Assembly: GCA_036556985.1 (NCBI GenBank) | Contig: DATBIK010000041.1 | Coordinates: 1 to 55,865, forward strand | Direction of reading: 5' to 3' | Length of the DNA stretch: 55,865 nt | From: JAPSGM01 sp036556985 | GTDB taxonomy: Bacteria > Chloroflexota > Limnocylindria > QHBO01 | Shown here: positions 40,380 to 48,824 of the stretch, piece after piece | Layout: the number at the start of each line of letters is the position of its first letter | Position numbering within the stretch: position 1 is the first letter of the stretch | The notes under the pieces: generated by a model | Told to the model about the DNA's origin: nothing | The model's database searches: none | The model's input: the letters and a program-made list of their open reading frames with translations, nothing else | Program-made: the position numbers and the translations under genes

Positions 40380-41549
40380 TCAGCGGCTCGACTGGTCGCC
40401 GTAGGACTGGCTGACCGTCTGCAGCTCGGACACCATCTCGCCGTCGCCGGTGCGAACGCGAAGGACCTGGCGCACGACGAGCTCCGCGGCCAGGAAGAAG
40501 AGGATGACCGCCTGGAGCAGCCCGACCATCTGTGCCGGGACGCCGGCCTGCACCTGCATGAGCCCGGCGCCGGCCTGCATCGCTCCGAAGAGGAGGCCGG
40601 CGAAGAGGATGCCGACCGGGTGCGCCCGCCCGAGCAGCGCCACGGCGATGGCGTCGAATCCCACCGTCGTCCCGTACGAGGCTGGCATGTAGCGGACCTC
40701 GCCGAGGATCTCGCCGGCCCCGGCCAGGCCCGCCAGCAGGCCGCAGGCCGACATCGTCAGGACGGTGATCCAGCGCGGGTGCATGCCGGCGTAGCGGGCG
40801 GCATCCGGGTTGGCGCCGACCGTTCGGATCTCGAAGCCGACCGTGCTGCGATAGATGATCCACCACGCCAGCGGAACGGCCACGAGCGCGAACAGCAGGC
40901 CGAGATGGCCGTTGCGGCCGATGAGCACCGGCAGGGCGGCGGCGGCGAACTCATCGGTCCGCGCGAAGGTGACGTTCGTCCCGCGCAAGGGACCGGAGAT
41001 GATGACGGAGACGAGGTGGATCGCGACGAAGTTGAGCATGATCGTGGTCACCACCTCGTGGGCGCCGGTGAACGCCTTGAGGAAGCCGGGGATGAAGCCC
41101 CAGGCAAGGCCGCCGGCCATGCCGGCGAGCAGGGAAAGCGGGATGGCGACCCACGGCGATGCCTCGTTGAGGGCGATGGCAGTGACCGTGGCGCTCACCG
41201 CGCCGAGCAGGAACTGGCCCTGGGCGCCGATGTTGAACAGTCCGGCCTTGAAGCCGATGCCGACCGCCAGTCCGGCAAGCACCAGCGGCGTGGCGTTGAC
41301 CAGCGTGTTGATGAGCGCCTGGACCGATCCGAAGGATCCTTCCGCCAGCGCGCGGTAGGCGACGAGCGGCAGTGCCGGGTCGAAACCGTGGATGAGCGGG
41401 CTGGAAAGGATGATGACGATGGCCCCGATGACGAGCGCCAGCCCGATCGCGATGGCCGGCAGGAGCGCCACCGCTCGGATCCGCTCGCCGAGCGAGCGGC
41501 GCCGCGGGGCGTTCGACGCGGCCGGCGCGGGTGGTGCGGCGGTGGTCAC
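40380..41549 (-). CDS. nucleoside ABC transporter permease (first subunit)
   Basis: 389 residues from a GTG overlapping the ATPase stop (GTGA). The N-terminal ~25 residues are polar and Ala/Pro-rich, then about ten hydrophobic helices. Family segments: ANTLVNATPLVLAGLAVGIG-like stretch (residues about 85-105), KAGLFNIGAQGQFLLGAVSA, GAHEVVTTIMLNFVAIHLV, RTVGANPDAARYAGMHPRWI and DAIAVALLGRAHPVGILFA. It forms a heterodimer with the other permease. Confidence 0.93.
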   Translation of the reverse strand: MTTAAPPAPAASNAPRRRSLGERIRAVALLPAIAIGLALVIGAIVIILSSPLIHGFDPALPLVAYRALAEGSFGSVQALINTLVNATPLVLAGLAVGIGFKAGLFNIGAQGQFLLGAVSATVTAIALNEASPWVAIPLSLLAGMAGGLAWGFIPGFLKAFTGAHEVVTTIMLNFVAIHLVSVIISGPLRGTNVTFARTDEFAAAALPVLIGRNGHLGLLFALVAVPLAWWIIYRSTVGFEIRTVGANPDAARYAGMHPRWITVLTMSACGLLAGLAGAGEILGEVRYMPASYGTTVGFDAIAVALLGRAHPVGILFAGLLFGAMQAGAGLMQVQAGVPAQMVGLLQAVILFFLAAELVVRQVLRVRTGDGEMVSELQTVSQSYGDQSSR

Positions 41550-43147
41550 GCGCCGTCCTCCATCGTCTGCGGCTGGACGCCGCTCTCGCGCCCGCCGGTG
41601 GCCATGAGCAGGCCGACCTCCTCGCGATCGGCGCTCCGGCCGTCGAGCACGGCGACCAGCCGGCCACGATACATGACGCCGATGCGGTCCGAGAGCTCGA
41701 GCACCTCGTCGAGCTCGGCCGAGACGAGGAGGATCGCCACCCCTGTGTCGCGCCGGGCGACGGCCTGGCGGTGGATGAACTCGATGCTGCCGACGTCCAG
41801 TCCGCGCGTGGGCTGGTCGAGCACGAGCAGCTTGAGGTCGCCCTCGAACTCGCGCGCCACAATGACCTTCTGCTGGTTGCCGCCGGACAGGTTCGAGGCC
41901 GGGATCGTGGCCGACGGCGTTCGCACGTCGTACTCGGCGATGGCCTGCTCGGCGTAGGTCCGGATCGCCTCCTCGTTCCGTCGCATGCCGGTGGCGTAGG
42001 GCGCCAGGTAGTAGTCGTTGAGGACGAGGTTGTCGGTGATGGGGAAGGCGAGGACGAGACCGAAACGGTGGCGGTCGCCCGGCACGAAGCCGACCCCCGC
42101 CTGGTGAAGGTCGCGTGGGGAGTGCCCGGTGACATCCCGGCCGCCGAGCTTCACGCTGCCGCCGGCCACGTGCCGCAGCCCGACGAGCGCCTCGACGAGC
42201 TCGTCCTGGCCGTTTCCGGCCACGCCGGCGATGCCGAACACCTCCCCGGCGCGCACCTCGAAGGCCACGTCGTGGACGGTCTCGCGGCCGCGATCGTCGC
42301 GCACGCGAAGGCCCTCCACCACGAGCATCGGTTCGCCCGGATGGCTTTCGCCGCGGTCCGCGGTGAGCTGGACCTCGCGGCCGACCATCATCTCGGCGAG
42401 GTCCTCCTCATCGGTCTCGGAGGGGATGCGGCTGCCCACGACCTTGCCACGCCGGATGACGGTGATGCGATCGGCGACCTCCAGCACCTCGTACAGCTTG
42501 TGGCTGATGAAGATGACCGCGTAGCCCTCGGCGCGCAGCGTGCGCAGGACCTCGAAGATCTCCTTGGTCTCCTGCGGGGTGAGCACCGCCGTCGGCTCGT
42601 CGAGGACGAGGACGCGCGCGTTGCGGTACAGGGCCTTGAGGATCTCGACCCGCTGCTGCCAGCCGACCGACAGCGAGCCGACGCGCTGCTCGGGGTCGAC
42701 CTCCCAGCCGAAGCGCTGGCCCAGCTCGCGGATGCGCCGGTGCGATGCGGCCCGATCCATGAGGATCGGGTTCGCCATCGGCTCCTCGCCGAGCAGGATG
42801 TTCTCGGCGATGGACAGCACCGGCACCAGCATGAAGTGCTGGTGGACCATGCTGATGCCGCGGCTGATGGCCTCGTGTGGGCCGCTGATCTCGACCGGCT
42901 TGCCGTCGAGCAGGATCTCGCCCTGGTCAGGCACGGCCAGGCCGTAGAGGATGTTCATGAGCGTGCTCTTGCCCGCCCCGTTCTCGCCGAGGAGAGCGTG
43001 GATCTCCCCCGCACGCACGTCGAGGTCGATGCCGTCGTTGGCAAGCACGCCGGGGTAGCGCTTGGTGATGCCGCGCATCTCGAGCACCGCGGCACGCCGC
43101 CCCTCGCCCTGCGCCACCGCCACGGTCCCGGATTCGCTCTCGCTCAT
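41546..43147 (-). CDS. nucleoside ABC transporter ATPase, tandem domains
   Basis: About 533 residues of the sugar/nucleoside (RbsA-like) double ATPase. Domain 1: GITKRYPGVLANDGIDLDVR, Walker A GENGAGKSTL, QHFMLVPVLSIAENILLGEE, LSVGWQQRVEILKAL, VLVLDEPTAVLTPQE. Domain 2: FEVRAGEVFGIAGVAGNGQD (degenerate Walker A), LSGGNQQKVIVAREF, LLVLDQPTRGLDVGS. The start is placed at ATG 43147 (MSESES); 21 further in-frame codons back to 43210 lie inside a hairpin and look non-coding. Confidence 0.94.
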   Translation of the reverse strand: MSESESGTVAVAQGEGRRAAVLEMRGITKRYPGVLANDGIDLDVRAGEIHALLGENGAGKSTLMNILYGLAVPDQGEILLDGKPVEISGPHEAISRGISMVHQHFMLVPVLSIAENILLGEEPMANPILMDRAASHRRIRELGQRFGWEVDPEQRVGSLSVGWQQRVEILKALYRNARVLVLDEPTAVLTPQETKEIFEVLRTLRAEGYAVIFISHKLYEVLEVADRITVIRRGKVVGSRIPSETDEEDLAEMMVGREVQLTADRGESHPGEPMLVVEGLRVRDDRGRETVHDVAFEVRAGEVFGIAGVAGNGQDELVEALVGLRHVAGGSVKLGGRDVTGHSPRDLHQAGVGFVPGDRHRFGLVLAFPITDNLVLNDYYLAPYATGMRRNEEAIRTYAEQAIAEYDVRTPSATIPASNLSGGNQQKVIVAREFEGDLKLLVLDQPTRGLDVGSIEFIHRQAVARRDTGVAILLVSAELDEVLELSDRIGVMYRGRLVAVLDGRSADREEVGLLMATGGRESGVQPQTMEDGA

Positions 43148-43171
43148 CGCCTCGGTGTCCGGTGTATGAGG

Positions 43172-43204
43172 CGAGCGGGCCGGCCCGGAGGACCGACCCG
43201 CTCG
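43172..43204 (-). terminator. hairpin between bmpA and the ATPase gene
   Basis: CGAGCGGG and CCCGCTCG pair (8 bp), with an inner CGG/CCG after one mismatch. It is placed to cut read-through from the highly needed binding-protein gene into the transporter genes, or to protect the bmpA mRNA 3' end. Confidence 0.5.
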
Positions 43205-43236
43205 TGACATTCAGCCAAGCGGTCGCTCGACTCGGA

Positions 43237-44403
43237 TCAGGTGCCCATGTCCTCCTCGCCGGCGTAGCAGAGGCCGGACGGCTGGCACGGGTCGAGGTCG
43301 CCCGACGCCATCTGGTCGAACGCCCCGTCCACGGCGGACTTGATCTCGTCGGTGATGACGTTGCCGTCGAACTGGTAGTACGGCGCCAGGCCGATGCCGT
43401 CGTTGTCGGCTCCGTAGAACACGTTGCCCGTGCGGGCGCCCTCACCGCCGAAGGCGATGATGGCGTCGGAGACCGCCTTGGACAGCTTCTTCTCGGCGCT
43501 GGTCACGATGCACTCGGCCTGGTCCGGCGTGGACTGCCACTGGTCGACGTCGACGCCGACGGCGAAGATGCCAGCCTCCTCGGCGGACTGCAGGACGCCG
43601 TTGCCGGTCTTGCCCGCCACCTGGAAGAGGACGTCGGTGTCCTCGTTCTGCGCCAGGAACTGGTCGGCGAAGCTCTTGCCGGTGGCCGGGTCGTTGAACG
43701 CCACGTTCAGGTCGTTCGAGACGTACTTGAGGTGGACGGTGACGTCCGCGTTCACGCTCTTCGCGCCGTTCTCGAAGCCGCGCATGTAGTTCACGACCGG
43801 CGGGATCGTCCCCGAGCCGCCGATGGCCGCGATGACGTTGCTCTCGGTGATGTTGCCGGCCACGATGCCGGCCAGGTAGCCGGCCTGAGCCTCGTTGAAG
43901 ATGAGGCTCTCGTAGTTCGCCAGGCCCGCGCCGGCCGCGGGATCTTCACCGGCCTGGAACTGGTCGACGCCGACGAAGTGCACCTCGGGATTCTCCTGGG
44001 CGGCGGTCAGTGTTGCCGCGCCGAGGGCGAAGCCGACGGTGACGATCAGGTCGTAGTCCTCGTCGATGAGGGTCTGGATGTTCGTCGCGTAGTCCGCCGA
44101 GCCGGCAGTCACGATCGCCCGCGGCTCGTCCGCGCCGATCGCCGCAGCACCCTGCTGAGCGCCGATCCAGCTGAACTCGTTGAAGTTCTTGTCGTCGAGC
44201 GTGCCGACATCGGTCACCAGACCGATCTTCGCGTCGCTCTCGCCGCTCGCCGCCGGCGCCGATGGCGCCACGGCCTCGGCGTCGCCGAGCTCGCGGCACA
44301 GCCCCTTGCCGACGTCGATCGTGCCGCCTCCGGCACACGCCGAGATCACCATGGTGAGCGCCAGCGCTGAAGCGACACCCCCGTACCGTCGCTGGAACCG
44401 CAT
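43237..44403 (-). CDS. bmpA: BmpA-family nucleoside-binding lipoprotein
   Basis: 388 residues. Lipoprotein signal MRFQRRYGGVASALALTMVI then SAC, with Cys23 as the lipid anchor. A short linker precedes the periplasmic-binding fold: KIGLVTDVGTLDDKNFNEFS, YDLIVTVGFALGAATLTAAQ, HFVGVDQFQ, AGYLAGIVAGNITESNVIAA, VLFQVAGKTGNGVLQSAEEA and AVGVDVDQWQSTPDQAECIV. Members bind purine nucleosides. GAAGGAGAG precedes the ATG, and a GCCC-AACA-GGGC hairpin (44420-44431) sits just upstream of it. Confidence 0.94.
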   Translation of the reverse strand: MRFQRRYGGVASALALTMVISACAGGGTIDVGKGLCRELGDAEAVAPSAPAASGESDAKIGLVTDVGTLDDKNFNEFSWIGAQQGAAAIGADEPRAIVTAGSADYATNIQTLIDEDYDLIVTVGFALGAATLTAAQENPEVHFVGVDQFQAGEDPAAGAGLANYESLIFNEAQAGYLAGIVAGNITESNVIAAIGGSGTIPPVVNYMRGFENGAKSVNADVTVHLKYVSNDLNVAFNDPATGKSFADQFLAQNEDTDVLFQVAGKTGNGVLQSAEEAGIFAVGVDVDQWQSTPDQAECIVTSAEKKLSKAVSDAIIAFGGEGARTGNVFYGADNDGIGLAPYYQFDGNVITDEIKSAVDGAFDQMASGDLDPCQPSGLCYAGEEDMGT

Positions 44404-44507
44404 CAAGTCTCTCTCCTTCGCCCTGTTGGGCTCCTCCGTCATCCCGTGCGCGCGGGCGCTCGGGGGCACAGGCAGCCGATCGCGTACGTCCGGCCGCGAA
44501 TCCGCCG

Positions 44508-44538
44508 CATCATACTGCCCTGCCCGCCGAGCGCTCAA
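44508..44538 (-). promoter_or_regulatory. candidate bmpA promoter
   Basis: Minus-strand TTGAGC (44538-44533), a 19-base spacer and TATGAT (44513-44508). It would give a leader of about 100 bases with no riboswitch fold that I recognise. Confidence 0.5.
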
Positions 44539-44588
44539 GGTCATTTCGGCACGTCCCGCGGGTGGCATTCGGCCCCAGCCGGGCCACG

Positions 44589-44594
44589 TATGAT
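44589..44594 (+). promoter_or_regulatory. -10 box of the HAD phosphatase gene (leaderless)
   Basis: TATGAT ends 8 bases before ATG 44603. Confidence 0.55.
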
Positions 44595-44602
44595 CCGGAC
44601 CG

Positions 44603-45463
44603 ATGCCGTCACGACCGGTCCGCTCCGCCGCTCCCCGCCTGGTCATTTTCGACCTGGACGGGGTCGTCTACCGCGGGGACCAGGCAGTCCCCGGGGCGGC
44701 CGCGCTCGTCCGCGCGCTGCGCGGTGAGGGGCGGCTCGTGCGCTTCGCGACGAACAACTCGTCGGCGACCCGCGACGAGTACGTGGTCCGCCTGGCCGGG
44801 CACGGCATCCCGGCCACGATCGATGAGATCGTGACCTCCAGCCACGCCACGCTCGAGCACATCCTCGCCCACCTGCCCGAGGTGCGGCGGGTGCTCGCCC
44901 TCGGCGCCCCGGGCCTGACCACCGAGCTGCGCGACGGCGGCCTGGAGGTGACCGAGGCGGACGATGCCGCCCCGCCCGGCTGGCACGGAGCGCCGCTCCC
45001 CGCGCGCTACGACGCGGTCGTGTGCGGCCTCGACCGGCGGATCGACTACCGGCGCCTCGGCATCGCCGCCGCCGCGATCCGCGAGGGGGCGCGCTTCATC
45101 GCCACGAACGCCGACCTGCGCTTCCCGACGCCGGAGGGGTTCATGCCCGGAGCCGGCACGATCGTCGCCGCGCTGGCAGCCACGACCGGTGTCGAGCCGC
45201 TCGTCATCGGCAAGCCGCAGCCGGCGATGTTCCGCGCCATCCTCGAGCACGACGGCGTGGCGCCGGACGAAGCGCTCGTCATCGGCGACAACCCGGACGC
45301 CGATCTCGTGGCCGCGCGCCGCGCCGGGATCCCATCGGTGCTCGTGCTCACCGGCGTCGTGGACGAGGCGGGTGTCGCGGCGCTCGACGGCGAGCGGCGC
45401 CCCGACCGGGTTGCGGCCGATCCCGCCGCCGTGGCGACGCTCCTCGGGCTGCCGATCAGCTGA
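44603..45463 (+). CDS. HAD-superfamily IIA phosphatase (NagD-like)
   Basis: 286 residues. Motif I RLVIFDLDGVVYRGDQAVPG (nucleophile Asp), motif II ATNNSSATRDEY, the cap domain from about 75 to 180 with ATNADLRFPTPEGFMPGAGT, motif III IGKPQPAMF and motif IV LVIGDNPDADLVAARRAGI. NagD-like enzymes dephosphorylate nucleotides or sugar phosphates. Given the neighbouring nucleoside importer and adenosine deaminase, a nucleotidase role is a fair inference. Its 3' end overlaps the convergent add gene by 8 bases. Confidence 0.9.
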   Translation: MPSRPVRSAAPRLVIFDLDGVVYRGDQAVPGAAALVRALRGEGRLVRFATNNSSATRDEYVVRLAGHGIPATIDEIVTSSHATLEHILAHLPEVRRVLALGAPGLTTELRDGGLEVTEADDAAPPGWHGAPLPARYDAVVCGLDRRIDYRRLGIAAAAIREGARFIATNADLRFPTPEGFMPGAGTIVAALAATTGVEPLVIGKPQPAMFRAILEHDGVAPDEALVIGDNPDADLVAARRAGIPSVLVLTGVVDEAGVAALDGERRPDRVAADPAAVATLLGLPIS

Positions 45464-46508
45464 TGGTCGACCCGGCCCACGCCCGCCAGGCCGTCTCCGC
45501 CTCGGCCAGCAGGCCGCGAACGACGCCTGGCGGTGCGAACGCGCGGCGAAAGCCGTTCAATGCGATCGCGGCAAGCTCTGACGGATCCAGGGCCAGCTCG
45601 GCATGGACGCGTGCGTATTCATCGCTCAGGCCGATGCCCGTCACGGTCCGGTCGTCCGTCGACAGCGTGACGCTCACCCCCGCCCGATGGAGGCGCGCGA
45701 GCGGGTGGTCGGCGAGGGCCGCGACCACGCCAGCCTGCACGTTCGAGGTGGGGCACATGTCGAGGGTGACGTCGGCATTGCGCAGGGCCGCGAGCAGGTC
45801 CGGGTCGTCGGCCGCCGTCACGCCGTGGGCGACGCGGCGCACCCCGAAGGCGAGCACCTCGCGAACCCGTTCGGGGCCGGCCACCTCGCCGGCGTGCGCG
45901 GTCAGCGCCAGGCCCCCCTCCTCGGCAGCCCGGAACGCGGCGGCATGCGGCGGCGCCGGCCACGCCGCCTCGGGCCCGGCGAGGTCGAAGCCCACGACCG
46001 GCGGGCCGAAGTCGGCAGCGCTCCGGGCCAGGAGGACGTTCGCCGCCGGCGGGTGCGAGCGCATGGCGGTCACGATCAGCCCGACGCTCGTGCGCTCGGG
46101 CTCCGGGAGCCGGTCGGCCGCGTCGCGGACGCCGCCGGAGACCGCGCCGATGACCTGGTGGACGGACAGGCCCCGCTCGAGGTGGAGGCGCGGCGCCCAG
46201 CGGATCTCGGCGTACCGCACCCCGTCCGCTGCGAGATCCTCCACGAGCTCCGCCGCCGCGCGCCGCAAGGCGGCTTCGGACTGGAGCAGCGAGATGGGCA
46301 GGTCGAAGTACGTCAGCAGCTCCGCCTGGTCGGCGCAGCGCTCGGGCCCGACCATCCGCCGGCGCGCGTCGTCCAGGGTCAGCGGGGAGCCCGTCTCGGC
46401 CGCGAGCTCGACCGCCGTCGCCGGTCGCAGCGAGCCGTCGAGATGCTGGTGCAGCTCAGCTTTCGGCAGCCCCCGGAAGGTGGCAGCCTCGTTTCCGGGA
46501 CGATGCAC
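45456..46508 (-). CDS. add: adenosine deaminase
   Basis: Deaminates adenosine/deoxyadenosine to inosine forms. 350 residues from a GTG. Full active site: LPKAELHQHLDGSLRP (zinc histidines), DGVRYAEIRWAPRLH, TAHAGEVAGPERV, RRVAHGVTAADDPDLL, CPTSNVQAG and VTLSTDDRTVTG with both aspartates. TATCAT ends 6 bases before the GTG. Together with bmpA and its transporter genes this suggests purine nucleoside uptake followed by deamination. Confidence 0.93.
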   Translation of the reverse strand: MHRPGNEAATFRGLPKAELHQHLDGSLRPATAVELAAETGSPLTLDDARRRMVGPERCADQAELLTYFDLPISLLQSEAALRRAAAELVEDLAADGVRYAEIRWAPRLHLERGLSVHQVIGAVSGGVRDAADRLPEPERTSVGLIVTAMRSHPPAANVLLARSAADFGPPVVGFDLAGPEAAWPAPPHAAAFRAAEEGGLALTAHAGEVAGPERVREVLAFGVRRVAHGVTAADDPDLLAALRNADVTLDMCPTSNVQAGVVAALADHPLARLHRAGVSVTLSTDDRTVTGIGLSDEYARVHAELALDPSELAAIALNGFRRAFAPPGVVRGLLAEAETAWRAWAGSTIS

Positions 46509-46514
46509 GTCGGC

Positions 46515-46520
46515 ATGATA
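46515..46520 (-). promoter_or_regulatory. -10 box of add (leaderless)
   Basis: TATCAT on the minus strand ends 6 bases before GTG 46508. Confidence 0.55.
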
Positions 46521-46544
46521 CGAGCGCGGCTCCCCGGGGCGAGG

Positions 46545-47426
46545 ATGTCGCGCGCCGTCGCGGGCGGGCTGGCAGCCACGCTGGCGCTGGGGGCGGTCCT
46601 CGCCGCTCGACCGGCGGACCCCGCCGCCGCGGATCCGCCGCGCGAGTCCCTTCGCCGGCAGCGCCTCGACGAGCGCGCGCGCGAGGCGCTCAACGCGCTC
46701 GAGGCGCTCGCGGTTGCGCTCGGCGCGGGACGTGATGCCGCGCGGCGCGGGGTCGCCCTCGTGCAGTCGGGAGACGAGCCGCCGGCGCCCGCCCTGGAGC
46801 AGGCCGCCGAGCTGCTCGAATCGGCGATCCCCGAGGCGGAGGCGGCCGGGACGGCCTTCGCCGTGCTCCGCGGCTACGCGGCCGCGACGCGCGCCGGCAT
46901 CGACATCCCCGCGGTGGCGGCACCGGCCGAGCTGCGGGGCATCGCCGGCCAGCTTCGCGACGCCGCCGAAGCGGCGGACCCTGTCGTCGCGCGGCGGCGG
47001 GCAGCGACCGCGACGCTCGAGGAGCTCGAGGCCGCGCTGGCTGCGCTGGACGCCGACGATCCGCGAACGGCGCTGGCCGCGCTGGACGCCGCCCGGGAGC
47101 AGCGCGCGGAACTCGCGAGCTGGGAGCCGCCCCCGGTCACGCTGCCGCTCTGGCTGCGGACGACCGGCCGCCTCATCGGTGCTGCCGAGGCGATCGCGGA
47201 TGCCGTCATCGACGGCGATGCCGCGGCGGTGCGACGCGCGGCCCGCCGTTACGCCGCCGCCGTCGAGGAGGCGCGTCGCGCCGACGTGTCCCTGGCACTC
47301 ACCCTGTCGGAAGCGGCCGACGGCCTGACCGCGACACCGATGCGGCGCCTCGGCAACGCGCTCGCCGCGATCGAGGCCGCGCGCGCCGCGGTGGCATCCC
47401 TCATGCTGGTGCGCCCTGCAGGATGA
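46545..47426 (+). CDS. exported Ala-rich helical protein of unknown function
   Basis: About 293 residues from ATG 46545. It starts with a signal peptide (MSRAVAGGLAATLALGAVLA, cleavage likely after ADPAAA). The mature part is almost all Ala/Arg/Glu/Leu helix with heptad-like spacing, suggestive of a coiled-coil bundle. In-frame ATGs at 46503 and 46515 are alternatives but fall in the divergent add promoter. The stop overlaps the kinase gene start (ATGA), so it may be part of a cell-surface signalling pair. No family recognised. Confidence 0.65.
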   Translation: MSRAVAGGLAATLALGAVLAARPADPAAADPPRESLRRQRLDERAREALNALEALAVALGAGRDAARRGVALVQSGDEPPAPALEQAAELLESAIPEAEAAGTAFAVLRGYAAATRAGIDIPAVAAPAELRGIAGQLRDAAEAADPVVARRRAATATLEELEAALAALDADDPRTALAALDAAREQRAELASWEPPPVTLPLWLRTTGRLIGAAEAIADAVIDGDAAAVRRAARRYAAAVEEARRADVSLALTLSEAADGLTATPMRRLGNALAAIEAARAAVASLMLVRPAG

Positions 47427-48727
47427 GCCCTGCAGCGTCCCCGTCGGATGCGCTGCTCGGCCGGCTGCTCGGGGGACGGTTCCGGATCGAGCGTGAGCTG
47501 GCGCGCGGCGGGATGGCGACCGTGTACCGCGCCGTCGACGAGCGCCTCGAGCGCCCGGTGGCGGTCAAGGTGCTTGCCGCGCCCTACGCGGAGCAGCCGG
47601 CATTCGTTGAGCGCTTCCTGGCCGAGGCCCGCGTCGCGGCGTCCTTCTCGCACCCGAACCTGGCGCACGTCTACGACTCGGGCAGCGACGGCGACAGCCA
47701 CTTCCTCGTCCTCGAGCTCCTCGAGCGGCATCGGTCGCTCCGGGTCGAGCTTGGCGAGCGCGGGCGGCTGGCCCCTCTCGCCGCGGTGGGTGTGGCGCTC
47801 GACGTCCTCGCCGGCCTCGAGCCGCTGCACGCGCATGGCCTGGTGCACTGCGACGTGAAGCCCGGCAACGTGATGATCGGAGCGGACGGGACGAAGCTCA
47901 TCGACTTCGGGATCGCGCGGCCGCTCGACGGCCCGGTGGCCGGCGCGACGTCGATCGGCTCGCTGCACGCCATGTCGCCGGAGCAGCTGCGCGGCGACGG
48001 CCTCGGCCCGTCCAGCGACCTGTTCGCGGTGGGCGTGCTCCTGTACGAGTGCCTCACCGGTACGGTCCCGTTCCCCGGCGCCACGCCCGATGAGGTCGCT
48101 GCGGCCCACGGGCGCGGCCCGGTCGCGCCCCCCTCACACCTCGCCCCGGAGGTGGCCGAGCGTCTCGACGACGTGGTCGCGCAGGCCCTGCGCGTCGATC
48201 CCGCGCGACGGTTCGCCTCCGCGCCGGCGATGGCCACGGCGCTGCGCACCGCGGCCGCAGCCCAGCGAGAGGCCACGGCGGCCGGTCCCGAGGACGACAC
48301 GACGACGACCGTACACCCGGTCGCGGCGCCAATGCCCGCCGCGTACGTGCCGGGAGACGGCCGGCCGCGCGGGCCATGGCTGGCCGTGTCCGCGGGTGTC
48401 GCGACGGTGGCCGCGGTCGTCCTCGGCGTCGTACTGCTCGGGTCGCCGCAGGCCGACGGACGCGGCACGGCCACGCCGACGCCGATGCCCAGCACGTCGG
48501 CCGATGCGGGGCCGAGCCTCGCGCCCGGGATGGTGCGGGTCCCCCGGACGATCGGCATGTCGGAGGCGGAGGCGCAGGCCGCCGCGCAGGCGGCCGGGCT
48601 GGCATGGCGCATCGAGTGGCGGATCGTCCCCGGCCGCGAGCCGGGGATCTACGCCCAGGAGCCGGAGCCGGGCTCGGTGGTGCGCGAGGGATCGGCGTTC
48701 GTCATGCAGGCGTACCGCGAGCGGTGA
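47423..48727 (+). CDS. membrane serine/threonine protein kinase with one PASTA domain
   Basis: 434 residues. Hanks-type kinase: glycine loop in FRIERELARGGMATVYRAVD, Lys in RPVAVKVLA, catalytic loop LVHCDVKPGNVMIG (HCD instead of HRD), DFG in LIDFGIARP and SPEQLRGDG. One membrane helix follows (AVSAGVATVAAVVLGVVLLG, about 325-345). A Thr/Pro linker leads to a single extracellular PASTA-like unit (MVRVPRTIGMSEAEAQAAAQ). PASTA domains sense peptidoglycan in PknB-type kinases; one copy is fewer than usual. Penicillin-binding and M23 genes lie 4-5 kb downstream. Confidence 0.9.
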   Translation: MSPAASPSDALLGRLLGGRFRIERELARGGMATVYRAVDERLERPVAVKVLAAPYAEQPAFVERFLAEARVAASFSHPNLAHVYDSGSDGDSHFLVLELLERHRSLRVELGERGRLAPLAAVGVALDVLAGLEPLHAHGLVHCDVKPGNVMIGADGTKLIDFGIARPLDGPVAGATSIGSLHAMSPEQLRGDGLGPSSDLFAVGVLLYECLTGTVPFPGATPDEVAAAHGRGPVAPPSHLAPEVAERLDDVVAQALRVDPARRFASAPAMATALRTAAAAQREATAAGPEDDTTTTVHPVAAPMPAAYVPGDGRPRGPWLAVSAGVATVAAVVLGVVLLGSPQADGRGTATPTPMPSTSADAGPSLAPGMVRVPRTIGMSEAEAQAAAQAAGLAWRIEWRIVPGREPGIYAQEPEPGSVVREGSAFVMQAYRER

Positions 48728-48743
48728 CGCCGGGGCATCGGTC

Positions 48744-48749
48744 TATACT
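48744..48749 (+). promoter_or_regulatory. -10 box upstream of the M17 aminopeptidase
   Basis: TATACT, with transcription expected near 48756. It leaves a leader of about 70 bases that begins with a strong hairpin. Confidence 0.5.
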
Positions 48750-48756
48750 CGTTTGA

Positions 48757-48783
48757 CCGATGGCTGCCGCGCGGCGCCATCGG
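48757..48783 (+). other. 5' leader hairpin of the M17 gene
   Basis: CCGATGGC(T)GCCGC pairs with GCGGC-GCCATCGG, a 13-bp stem with one bulge and almost no loop, placed at the predicted transcript start. It could stabilise the mRNA 5' end or act as the terminator of the kinase gene. Confidence 0.45.
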
Positions 48784-48824
48784 TCTGTCATCCGTGATCG
48801 ACGTGAATCCCCAAGGAGAGGTGC

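Noticed and set aside
39045..41957. 970-codon plus-strand open frame across the transporter permease genes
   Set aside because: Shadow of two well-supported minus-strand permeases; low-complexity Asp/Arg/Gly translation.
43148..43210. 21-codon N-terminal extension of the nucleoside ABC ATPase
   Set aside because: It falls in a hairpin in the bmpA-ATPase gap and the residues are not like the family; ATG 43147 is better.
44404..44507. Purine riboswitch in the bmpA leader
   Set aside because: No purine-aptamer loops or conserved core seen; only a small GCCC/GGGC hairpin next to the ribosome binding site.
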